17,202 nt of DNA from an uncultured Collinsella sp. (GTDB lineage Bacteria; Actinomycetota; Coriobacteriia; Coriobacteriales; Coriobacteriaceae): assembly GCA_900545445.1 (NCBI GenBank), contig UQZH01000044.1:1-17202 (forward strand). The letters are read 5' to 3'. Every line of letters begins with the position of its first letter. Within the stretch, counting starts at the first letter, position 1. Both the position numbers and the translations under genes were made by a program. Of the stretch, positions 7,475-13,623 are shown piece after piece. The notes under the pieces were generated by a model, which saw nothing but the letters and a program-made list of their open reading frames with translations, did not search any database and had not been told where the DNA came from.

Positions 7475-7503
7475 AGTATAGCCGTTTGGGCTTGGCATCC
7501 TAA
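7475..7503 (-). promoter_or_regulatory. Candidate promoter of the glycosyltransferase-YfhO operon
   Basis: On the minus strand TATACT (7475-7480) is a five-of-six -10 box. A weak -35 (TTAGGA, 7498-7503) lies 17 bp upstream. The predicted start, near 7468, gives a leader of about 24 bases before the GTG at 7444, including the AAGGAG site. Confidence 0.4.
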
Positions 7504-7537
7504 GATGTGGGTTAGTTCTCCAGTTTTGTTGCGCGAA

Positions 7538-7565
7538 TTGTTTGCATGGCCGTCGGGTCTATACT
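7538..7565 (+). promoter_or_regulatory. Candidate promoter of the ABC exporter operon
   Basis: TATACT at 7560-7565 is a five-of-six -10 box, the same hexamer as used by the divergent operon. TTGTTT at 7538-7543 is a modest -35 with 16-bp spacing. The predicted start near 7572 gives a leader of about 33 bases before the GTG at 7605. Confidence 0.42.
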
Positions 7566-7604
7566 GTTCGTTTGTCAACGATTACGAGTAAAGGAGTTGC
7601 ATCC

Positions 7605-8450
7605 GTGTCGGATCAGACAAAGCAACAAGAAGCTCGCAGTCTGCCTGCGACGTTTGCTAAGAACGAATTTGAGAAGGACGCGTTTATCCTTCGTCAGCTG
7701 GTTACCAAGGATTTTAAGATCAAGTATCGCCGTAGCGTTCTGGGAGTCGCATGGTCGGTACTCAATCCCTTGCTGATGATGATCGTCATGGCCATCGTGT
7801 TCTCGACGATTTTTGCCCAGGGCCGCAATGGCTCGATTACGCCCGAGATGTACCCGCTGTATTTGATCGTGGGTAACGTCACCTTTGCCGTCATGTCCGA
7901 GTCTACGAACCAGGCCCTGACTTCGATCGTGGGTGCTGCTCCGCTGCTCAAGAAGGTTAAGGTGCACCGCTGGGTCTTCCCGGTGCAGAAGGTGCTCTTC
8001 TCGCTGGTCAACTTTGCCTTCTCGCTGGTCGCCGTCGCCATCGTTATGCTGTGGTTCCGCGTTATGCCTTCTTGGCACCTGATTCTGCTGCCGGTTTGCC
8101 TGCTGCTGCTTATGTGCTTCTGCATGGGCCTGGGCATGATGCTCTCTGCCCTTACGGTCTTCTTCCGCGATGTCATGCATCTGTGGAGCGTCGTCATTAC
8201 GGCGTGGACTTACATCACGCCTATTTTCTGGACGACCGACTTCGTTGCGCAAATGCCGCATCTTGTGCGCATTCTGGTCTATGCGAACCCCATGTACAAC
8301 TATCTGCAGTTTATGCGCGACATCTTCCTGTTCCAGACTACGCCCTCGCTTATGACGTTTGGTATGTGCGTCGCTTGGGCGGTCCTTGCTCTTGCCGTTG
8401 GCTACACCGTGTTCCATAAGTCCGAGCGCAAGTTCATCCTCTACATCTAA
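7605..8450 (+). CDS. ABC-2 type polysaccharide/teichoic acid exporter permease (Wzm/TagG-like)
   Basis: The 281-residue protein carries about six membrane segments and the family signature LVTKDFKIKYRRSVLGVAWSVLNPL near its N-terminus (written here in part of its length: the KIKYRRSVLG core is the key), with YANPMYNYLQFMRDIFL near the C-terminus. Such permeases pair with a Wzt/TagH ATPase to move undecaprenyl-linked polysaccharide or teichoic acid across the membrane. The start is GTG at 7605, with AAGGAG at 7591-7596 eight bases upstream. An in-frame ATG 21 codons earlier (7542) lacks a ribosome binding site and lies between the -35 and -10 boxes, so I reject it. The ATPase gene follows after 11 bases and its ribosome binding site overlaps this stop codon, indicating one operon. 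Confidence 0.92.
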   Translation: MSDQTKQQEARSLPATFAKNEFEKDAFILRQLVTKDFKIKYRRSVLGVAWSVLNPLLMMIVMAIVFSTIFAQGRNGSITPEMYPLYLIVGNVTFAVMSESTNQALTSIVGAAPLLKKVKVHRWVFPVQKVLFSLVNFAFSLVAVAIVMLWFRVMPSWHLILLPVCLLLLMCFCMGLGMMLSALTVFFRDVMHLWSVVITAWTYITPIFWTTDFVAQMPHLVRILVYANPMYNYLQFMRDIFLFQTTPSLMTFGMCVAWAVLALAVGYTVFHKSERKFILYI

Positions 8451-8461
8451 GGAGTGCTGTG

Positions 8462-9229
8462 ATGACTGAATCTGTTGTTGATTACAGCGAGCAGCCTCTG
8501 GCTGTCGAGGTCGACGACGTCACCATGATCTTTAACATGGCGTCCGAGTCGCTGACCAACCTCAAGGAGTACTTCATCAAGCTTGCCAAGCACGAACTGT
8601 TCTTTGAGGAGTTTAGGGCGCTCAAGCATATCTCGTTTGATATTCATCGTGGCGAGGTCGTGGGCCTGGTCGGCACCAATGGCTCCGGCAAGTCCACGAT
8701 GCTCAAGATTATCGCTGGCGTGCTTGAGCCTAGCGAGGGCAGCGTTAAGGTGCACGGTAACATCGCGCCGCTGATTGAGCTTGGTGCCGGCTTTGACCCC
8801 GAGCTGACCGCCCGCGAGAACATCTATCTGAACGGCGCCCTGCTCGGCTATACCAAGGAATTCATCGACGCTAATTTTGATGGCATTATCGAGTTTGCCG
8901 AGCTGCAGAACTTTGTTGATATGCCGCTCAAAAATTTCTCCTCGGGCATGGTTGCGCGTATCGCCTTTGCAATCGCGACGATCACCGAGCCCGATATCCT
9001 GATCGTTGACGAGACGCTGTCCGTCGGTGATGTGTTCTTCCAGCAGAAGTGCGAGACCCGCATCCAGCACTTTATCCAGAGCGGCGACGTGACAGTTCTA
9101 TTCGTTTCGCACTCCATGGAGCAGGTTGAGCGCATCTGCCAGCGTGCCGTTTGGATTGAGAAGGGTGACCTTCGCATGGACGGCCCGGTCGACAAGGTCT
9201 GCAAGGCGTACCGCGAGCAGTTCAACTAG
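8462..9229 (+). CDS. ABC transporter ATP-binding protein, polysaccharide/teichoic acid export (Wzt/TagH-like, short form)
   Basis: The 255-residue ATPase has Walker A GTNGSGKST (71-79), the exporter-type signature FSSGM (159-163) in place of LSGGQ, Walker B ILIVDE (179-184), SVGDVFFQQKC (187-197) and the switch His217. These are typical of the Wzt/TagH/RfbB group. The N-terminus has the amphipathic stretch before FRALKHISFDI that is common in this group. The chain ends just after the nucleotide-binding domain, so it lacks the C-terminal carbohydrate-binding domain of O9a-type Wzt; substrate choice would then rest with other parts. The start is taken as ATG 8462, seven bases after AAGGAG at 8449-8454; a GTG at 8459 would add one residue but sits too close. 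It is coupled with the permease gene upstream. A tRNA gene follows 54 bp downstream. Confidence 0.93.
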   Translation: MTESVVDYSEQPLAVEVDDVTMIFNMASESLTNLKEYFIKLAKHELFFEEFRALKHISFDIHRGEVVGLVGTNGSGKSTMLKIIAGVLEPSEGSVKVHGNIAPLIELGAGFDPELTARENIYLNGALLGYTKEFIDANFDGIIEFAELQNFVDMPLKNFSSGMVARIAFAIATITEPDILIVDETLSVGDVFFQQKCETRIQHFIQSGDVTVLFVSHSMEQVERICQRAVWIEKGDLRMDGPVDKVCKAYREQFN

Positions 9230-9231
9230 GT

Positions 9232-9237
9232 TATAAT
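9232..9237 (+). promoter_or_regulatory. Consensus -10 box, possible tRNA-Arg promoter
   Basis: TATAAT, a perfect -10 hexamer, lies just after the ATPase stop codon. It would give a start near 9244 and a leader of about 40 bases before the tRNA. No convincing -35 box is seen 16-18 bp upstream, so the call is weak. Confidence 0.27.
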
Positions 9238-9283
9238 TACTTGCGCCTGACAGGATTGCGCTTGCTTGGGCGTGCGGTTATTT

Positions 9284-9360
9284 GCTCCATTAGCTCAGTT
9301 GGATAGAGCAGGGGACTTCTAATCCCAAGGTCGACGGTTCGAATCCGCCATGGAGCACCA
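9284..9360 (+). tRNA. tRNA-Arg (anticodon TCT), CCA encoded
   Basis: A full cloverleaf is visible. The acceptor arm pairs GCTCCAT (9284-9290) with ATGGAGC (9350-9356), followed by A and an encoded CCA at 9358-9360. The D stem is GCTC/GAGC. The anticodon loop CTTCTAA (9316-9322) holds TCT at 9318-9320, reading AGA and AGG arginine codons. The T loop is TTCGAAT (9338-9344). Two arm positions are unpaired: G9311-A9327 at the base of the anticodon stem and A9334-C9348 in the T stem. These are tolerable but worth noting. It stands alone between the exporter operon and the aromatic operon, and has its own terminator. Confidence 0.95.
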
Positions 9361-9369
9361 TCGTTTATT

Positions 9370-9402
9370 AAGCCCGGACCCCTTGGTGGTCTGGGCTTTT
9401 TT
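9370..9402 (+). terminator. Intrinsic terminator of tRNA-Arg
   Basis: AAGCCCGGACC (9370-9380) pairs with GGTCTGGGCTT (9388-9398), with one G-T pair, around a seven-base loop, followed by a T-run to 9402. It lies nine bases after the tRNA. On the minus strand the same stem has almost no T-run, so it would be a weak terminator for aroQ read-through. Confidence 0.9.
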
Positions 9403-9464
9403 CGTCTTGTATGCTGCTGGAGTCGAGCGCGAGCAAGCCGCTACTGTTCGTTGGGATTGGCATT

Positions 9465-9902
9465 TTACTTTTCGAGGTGCTCCTTCAGCAGCTCCAGCGC
9501 GTGCGCGTAGCCTTGCAAGCCTTCGCCGGTGATGGTCGCGAAGCAGGCCAGGCGGGCGTAGCTTACCTGACGGAAGTCCTCGCGCGTCTCGACGGCGCTG
9601 ATGTGGACTTCCACTGCGGGGGTGGCGACGGCCTTGAGCGCGTCCAGGATGGCCACGCTCGTGTGCGTGTAGGCAGCCGGGTTGATGACGATGCCGTCGA
9701 CCTTGCCGTAGGCCTCTTGGATCTTGTCGACGATGCTGCCCTCGTGGTTGGACTGGAAGACCTCGACCTCGTCAAAGCCCTGCGCGGCGCCTGCCTCCTG
9801 GCAGATCTGTACCAGGCGGTCGTAGTTGTCGCTGCCGTAGATGCCCGGCTCGCGAATGCCGAGCATGTTGAGGTTGGGGCCGTTGATGACGAGTGCTTTC
9901 AT
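9465..9902 (-). CDS. aroQ: 3-dehydroquinate dehydratase, type II
   Basis: The 145-residue protein matches the normal type II dehydroquinase length. This enzyme dehydrates 3-dehydroquinate to 3-dehydroshikimate, step three of the shikimate pathway, usually as a dodecamer. Visible motifs are INGPNLNMLGIREP (6-19) with Arg17 and catalytic Tyr22 on the flexible lid, FQSNHEGSIVD (49-59), NPAAYTHTS (74-82) with Asn74, and EVHIS (98-102) with catalytic His100. The usual HISN(I/V)HxREEFR segment reads HISAVETREDFR here, a small change near the substrate site. The start at 9902 follows AAAGGAAG; an in-frame ATG at 9956 would add 18 unlikely residues running through the upstream hairpin. It is the last gene of the aromatic operon, behind a hairpin that may reduce its expression. 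Confidence 0.94.
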   Translation of the reverse strand: MKALVINGPNLNMLGIREPGIYGSDNYDRLVQICQEAGAAQGFDEVEVFQSNHEGSIVDKIQEAYGKVDGIVINPAAYTHTSVAILDALKAVATPAVEVHISAVETREDFRQVSYARLACFATITGEGLQGYAHALELLKEHLEK

Positions 9903-9944
9903 GGTTGCTTCCTTTGGAGTTGGTCGATTTGGAGAGGAGGAATG

Positions 9945-9987
9945 AAAAACCACCACAAAGGTGCCTGTCCCCTTTGTGGTGGGTTTT
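9945..9987 (-). terminator. REP-like hairpin / possible terminator between aroE-aroK and aroQ
   Basis: CCACCACAAAGG (9950-9961) pairs perfectly with CCTTTGTGGTGG (9971-9982) around nine bases, and an A-run (9945-9948) faces a T-run (9984-9987). On the minus strand it starts two bases after the aroE-aroK stop codon and ends in TTTTT, which is terminator form. It would cut or reduce transcription into aroQ. The loop and flank read AAAGGGGACAGGCACC on the minus strand, a motif I recall from repeated palindromes in many bacterial genomes, so it may be a REP-type element serving as terminator. Confidence 0.65.
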
Positions 9988-9988
9988 G

Positions 9989-11239
9989 TTAGAGAGCGGG
10001 TGGGAGGGTGTCGAGGACGGCGCGGGCGGTGTTGGCGGCGCAGTCGCGCGAGTCGATGATGTGGTCGGCCCAGGCGCGGTAGCGCGGCATGCGCTGCTCG
10101 GCGAGCTTTTCGATGCCATCGCGGGCAGTGATGGGGCGTCCCTTATGAGCGAGTTCGTCGAGCTTGCGGTTAAGCATCACGATTTGGCTGTTCTGGTGCA
10201 GCAGCGGGTAGTTCTCGTCGCGCGTGACCACGCCGCCGCCGGTGGAGAGCACCAGGCCACTGCGCTTGGAGATGTCGGCTAGCGCCGCCGTCTCCTGCTC
10301 GCGGAAGGCCGCCTCGCCGCGCTCGACTATATAGTCGGCGCAGGGCATGCCCAGGCGCTCCTCGAGGGCGCGATCGAGATCGATGTGCTCGCGGTCCGTG
10401 AGCTGGGCGATCTGCTCGCCCACGCGGGTCTTGCCCGAACCTGGCATGCCAATCAGGGCGATGTTCTGCTCGCGGTGAGACAGGCTCTCCGTTACGTCCA
10501 GGATGCGCTCGCGCGGGGTGACTTTGCCGGTGTAGCGCTCAACAGCCTGTGCTGCTTGTGCCACAAGCATGAGCAGGCCGCCGATGCAGGGGATGCCGCG
10601 GCGCTCGGCCTCGAGCATCAGACCCGTGCGGGCGGGGTTGTAGACAATGTCGATGACGCCCTCGAGCGCATCGAGGCCTTCGAGCGTGCAGGGAGCGTCG
10701 GGGCAGTGGGGGAACATGCCGGCAGGCGTGCAGTTGACGAGCAGCGCGGCATCGGATTGCTGCGCGATGTTGTCGTAATTGACCTCGCTCGTGCGACCTA
10801 CGGGTACGACGATGGCGCCCAGATCGCCGAGCACCATGCTGGCCGTAGTGCCCGCGCCACCGGTGGCGCCGAGCACAAGGACCTTCTTGTCGGCAACTTC
10901 AACGCCCAGCTCTTCGACCAGACACTGAAAACCAAAGTAGTCGGTGTTGTCGCCGCGCAGGCGGCCGTCGGACAGGCGCGTGATGGTGTTGACGTTTCCC
11001 ATGCGCTCGGCCAGGGGGCTCAGCTCGTCCAGGTATTCCATGACGGCACGCTTGTAGGGGATGGTCACGTTGGTGCCCTCCCATTCGTCGCCGGTCATAA
11101 AGGCCTGGAGGTCCTCGGGCTCGCGCTCAAATCGCACGTACTCAAGCCCAGCGAGTTCCTTGTAGATGGTCGGGGTGTAGCTGTGGCCCAGCACGCGGCC
11201 CAGCACGCCGTAGGGACGGGTTGCGGCGGTATCGGTCAT
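9989..11239 (-). CDS. aroE-aroK: Bifunctional shikimate dehydrogenase / shikimate kinase (AroE-AroK fusion)
   Basis: The 416-residue protein fuses two consecutive steps. Residues 1 to ~250 are AroE: LGHSYTPTIY (17-26, shikimate binding), NVTIPYK (57-63) with catalytic Lys63, GDNTD (96-100) with catalytic Asp100, the NADP-binding turn GATGGAGTT (124-132; usually GAGGAxR), and NCTPAGM (169-175). Residues ~258-416 are shikimate kinase: Walker A GMPGSGKT (264-271), IDLD (286-289), FREQE (312-316), STGGG (332-336) and KGRPI (366-370). Both halves keep their catalytic residues and normal lengths, so the fusion is probably active and could pass shikimate between sites. The start ATG abuts the pheA stop (TAG-ATG), with GGAGG inside the end of pheA, indicating translational coupling. 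I see no frame disruption. Confidence 0.94.
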   Translation of the reverse strand: MTDTAATRPYGVLGRVLGHSYTPTIYKELAGLEYVRFEREPEDLQAFMTGDEWEGTNVTIPYKRAVMEYLDELSPLAERMGNVNTITRLSDGRLRGDNTDYFGFQCLVEELGVEVADKKVLVLGATGGAGTTASMVLGDLGAIVVPVGRTSEVNYDNIAQQSDAALLVNCTPAGMFPHCPDAPCTLEGLDALEGVIDIVYNPARTGLMLEAERRGIPCIGGLLMLVAQAAQAVERYTGKVTPRERILDVTESLSHREQNIALIGMPGSGKTRVGEQIAQLTDREHIDLDRALEERLGMPCADYIVERGEAAFREQETAALADISKRSGLVLSTGGGVVTRDENYPLLHQNSQIVMLNRKLDELAHKGRPITARDGIEKLAEQRMPRYRAWADHIIDSRDCAANTARAVLDTLPPAL

Positions 11240-12385
11240 CTAGAGCACCTCCGTGTAGCTGCCAAAGTAGGTGAAGCTCTCGCACACGTCGTCGATGGAA
11301 TCGAGCAAGTCATCGAGGGCCTTGCTGCCAAAGGGGCAGTCCAGGTCAAAGTAGAACATAAACTCAAAGTCGTGCCCGGGGATGGGGCGGCTCTCGAGCT
11401 TGATGAGGTTGATGTTGAGTGCATAGAAACGCTCGAGTACGCGATAGAGGGCGCCCGGCTCGTTGGCCGTGGTGATCATAAGCGAGGTACGGTTGGCGCC
11501 GGGGTAGACGCGCGGCTCGCGGCTGATGACGACAAAGCGCGTGTAGTTGTTGTCCGAGTCCTGGATGTTGGGCTCCAGCACCTCCAAGCCGTAGAGCGCC
11601 GCACAGCTGCGCGAGGCGATGGCGGCGACGTCGGTGCGTTCGGAGTTGGCGACCATCTCGGCCGACATGGCGGTATTGGGGTACTTGGTGGCGTGCAGGC
11701 CGTGGGCCTCGATAAAGCCGGCGCACTGGGCAATGGCCTGGCCGTGGCTGTAGACCTCGCACACGTCGGCGAGTTTGGTGCCGGGTTTGACGAGCAGGTT
11801 GTGATCGATCTTGAGACGAAGCGAGCGCACGATATGGAAGTCGAACTGTGCGAGCAGGTCGTAGACGGCGTTGACCGAGCCGGCAGTGGAGTTTTCGATG
11901 GGCAGCACGCCAAACTCGCAAAAGCCGTCGCGCACGGCGCGCATGACGCCCTCGAAGGTCTCAAAGAACGCAATATCCGGCACGTCGAAGAGCTTGCACG
12001 CGGCGATCTGGCTGTAGGCCCCTTCGACGCCTTGGCAGGCGACAGTGGCCGTCTGGGGGAAGGGCGTGTCAAAGGCTGCGGCCGTGGCGCGGGCCTTTTG
12101 CGACACCGTGATGCCCTTGAGCTCGTTGATGTAGCGCTGCTGCTCGGCCTTGCTCATGCTCATGAGGAGGCGGAACAGAGTGATGGTCTGGGCCTCATAG
12201 CGCTCGGGTGCGCGGCTGGCGAGATTGTTGAGCTTGGAGCGTTCGCGGGCGGGGTCAAAGACGGCCTTGCCCATCTCGATCTTGGATTTGGCGACTTCGG
12301 TGGCAATGTCCATACGCTCGACAAAGCTGTTGAGCAGGGTGGTGTCGATGCCATCGATGGCCTGGCGAATATCGGCAAGGTCCAT
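11240..12385 (-). CDS. pheA: Chorismate mutase / prephenate dehydratase (P-protein) with ACT domain
   Basis: The 381-residue protein has three parts. A helical AroQ-class chorismate mutase spans about 1-85, with Arg7, Arg24, Lys35 and the RE pair at 47-48 (ARERSKL). Prephenate dehydratase spans about 112-292, with ENSTAGSV (164-171), SHGQAIAQC (213-221) and the catalytic YTRF (281-284). An ACT domain (about 300-381) carries GALYRVLERF (311-320) and ESRP (331-334), the motifs that bind phenylalanine for feedback inhibition in this family. It makes phenylpyruvate from chorismate and is the only chorismate mutase in the window, so TyrA likely depends on its prephenate. The start is ATG at 12385, five bases after AAAGGGG; a GTG at 12400 would place that site inside the coding region and has no site of its own. 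The palindrome just upstream separates it from aroC. Confidence 0.94.
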   Translation of the reverse strand: MDLADIRQAIDGIDTTLLNSFVERMDIATEVAKSKIEMGKAVFDPARERSKLNNLASRAPERYEAQTITLFRLLMSMSKAEQQRYINELKGITVSQKARATAAAFDTPFPQTATVACQGVEGAYSQIAACKLFDVPDIAFFETFEGVMRAVRDGFCEFGVLPIENSTAGSVNAVYDLLAQFDFHIVRSLRLKIDHNLLVKPGTKLADVCEVYSHGQAIAQCAGFIEAHGLHATKYPNTAMSAEMVANSERTDVAAIASRSCAALYGLEVLEPNIQDSDNNYTRFVVISREPRVYPGANRTSLMITTANEPGALYRVLERFYALNINLIKLESRPIPGHDFEFMFYFDLDCPFGSKALDDLLDSIDDVCESFTYFGSYTEVL

Positions 12386-12406
12386 GGAGGCCCCTTTCAC
12401 GTGTTG

Positions 12407-12482
12407 GTGATTTTTCTGGGACGGGGATTAAAAAATCATTGTGTACCTAATGATTTTTTAATCCCCGTCCCAGAAAAATCAC
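12407..12482. repeat. Perfect 34-bp inverted repeat (REP/MITE-like palindrome) between aroC and pheA
   Basis: Bases 12407-12440 are the exact reverse complement of 12449-12482, around an eight-base centre (GTGTACCT). Each arm contains CTGGGACGGGGATTAAAAAA, ending in ATCATT. It is a complete palindrome with no coding capacity, in the middle of an operon whose other junctions are nearly all a few bases or overlapping. It looks like an inserted repeat of the REP/BIME or small MITE type. No transposase is next to it and no target duplication is evident. As RNA it would fold into a very stable stem between the aroC and pheA messages. Confidence 0.9.
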
Positions 12483-12493
12483 TGGATGGGCGT

Positions 12494-12513
12494 GGGGGCC
12501 GGAGTTGGCCCCC
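12494..12513 (-). repeat. Short GC hairpin just after aroC
   Basis: GGGGGCC (12494-12500) pairs with GGCCCCC (12507-12513) around a six-base loop, 11 bases downstream of the aroC stop on the minus strand. No T-run follows directly. It may stabilise the aroC 3' end or form a weak attenuator with the adjacent long palindrome. Confidence 0.45.
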
Positions 12514-12524
12514 CCGGAGATTTT

Positions 12525-13622
12525 TTAGAGCTGGGCGGCGTCCTCGAGGAGGGCGTCCCAGATGGCGAGGGCGGCGGCTGCTTCGGCTACGGGGACGGCG
12601 CGCGGGACGATGCAGGGATCGTGGCGGCCATGGACCGAGAGCTCGGCATTTTCCATGGCGTCCATGTCCACGGTCTGTTGCTCGCGACCGATGGAGGGCG
12701 TCGGCTTTACGGCCATCCGCCACATGACGGGTGCGCCCGTGGAAATGCCGCCCAGGATGCCGCCGGCGTTATTGGACTCGACCGCAATCTCGCCGGTCTC
12801 GGCATCAACGCGGTACGGATCGTTGTTCTCGCTGCCGCGCATGGCGGCCACGGCAAAGCCCATGCCAAACTCCACACCCTTTACGGCGGGAATGCCAAAC
12901 GCGATCTGCGCTATGCGGTTCTCGATACCGTCGAACATGGGGTCGCCGATGCCCGCGGGAAGCCCGTAGATGCCGCACTCCACGATGCCGCCGATACTGT
13001 CGAGCTCGTCGCGCGCGGCTAGGATCTCCTCGCGCATGCGGTCGGCTGCGGCGGCGTCAATGCAGGGCAGATCGTTCGTGAGGATCGCCTTGCGGTCGGC
13101 CTCGCGATAGACCATGTCGTCCATGGGCAGGTCCGAGATGCCGCCAATCTGCGCGACGTGCGCCATGACCTTGATGCCACGGGCCTCGAGCGCCTGCAGT
13201 GCGATGCCGCCGGCGATGCATAGGGGGGCCGTCAGGCGTCCGGAGAAATGCCCACCGCCGGCGACGTCGTGCATGTTGTGGTACTTCACGCGCGCCGGAA
13301 AGTCTGCGTGCCCGGGGCGGGGTTTGCAGCGCAGCTCGGAATAGTCCTTGGAGCGTGTGTTGGTGTTCTCAATGATCGCGGCGATGGGTGCGCCGGTAGT
13401 GTGTCCATCGACCACACCGGCAATGATATGCGCGGCGTCGGCCTCACGGCGCTTGGTCGCGGTCTCGTCGCGGCCGGGGGCGCGACGGTCCAAAAAGGCC
13501 TGCAGCTGCTCCTGGTCAACGGCGATACCGGCGGGAATGCCATCGAGTGAGCAGCCGATAGCAGGGGAGTGCGACTGGCCAAAGATGCTCAGATGCAAGA
13601 CGTTGCCAAAGGTCGAGGACAT
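12525..13622 (-). CDS. aroC: Chorismate synthase
   Basis: The 365-residue protein converts EPSP to chorismate with reduced FMN, the last common step. It has FGQSHSPAIGCSLDG (14-28; the usual form is GESHG, so Glu is Gln and the following Gly is Ser here) with His18, RRAPGR (46-51), RPGHADFPARVKY (102-114), GGGHFSGRLTA (122-132), SNNAGGILGGISTG (283-296) and the C-terminal GRHDPCIVPRAVPV (332-345). The GGGHFSGRLTA form is that of the clostridial-type subfamily rather than the ASARET form of proteobacteria and mycobacteria. The start at 13622 has a strong GAGGAGGA site overlapping the end of aroA, one base separates it from the aroA stop, and translation is likely coupled. Length is typical. 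Confidence 0.95.
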   Translation of the reverse strand: MSSTFGNVLHLSIFGQSHSPAIGCSLDGIPAGIAVDQEQLQAFLDRRAPGRDETATKRREADAAHIIAGVVDGHTTGAPIAAIIENTNTRSKDYSELRCKPRPGHADFPARVKYHNMHDVAGGGHFSGRLTAPLCIAGGIALQALEARGIKVMAHVAQIGGISDLPMDDMVYREADRKAILTNDLPCIDAAAADRMREEILAARDELDSIGGIVECGIYGLPAGIGDPMFDGIENRIAQIAFGIPAVKGVEFGMGFAVAAMRGSENNDPYRVDAETGEIAVESNNAGGILGGISTGAPVMWRMAVKPTPSIGREQQTVDMDAMENAELSVHGRHDPCIVPRAVPVAEAAAALAIWDALLEDAAQL

Positions 13623-13623
13623 G

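Noticed and set aside
7542..7604. In-frame upstream start for the ABC permease
   Set aside because: It lies within the promoter region and has no ribosome binding site, whereas GTG 7605 has AAGGAG eight bases upstream.
9284..9464. tRNA-anchored genomic island or attachment site
   Set aside because: No integrase, phage gene or duplicate of the tRNA 3' end is visible in the window, so I do not annotate an att site.
9942..9992. Plus-strand 16-codon frame with Cys-rich product (MKNHHKGACPLCGGFC) after an AGGAGG-like run
   Set aside because: It runs straight through the hairpin palindrome after aroE-aroK, the best Shine-Dalgarno match is only one base from the ATG, and the frame is fixed by the repeat. 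It is most likely coincidence.
10385..12727. 780-codon plus-strand open frame opposite aroE-aroK and pheA
   Set aside because: The minus-strand proteins here are full, motif-complete enzymes. The plus-strand frame is a high-GC shadow with no recognisable domain, a skewed Val/Gly/Asp composition, and runs across the palindrome.
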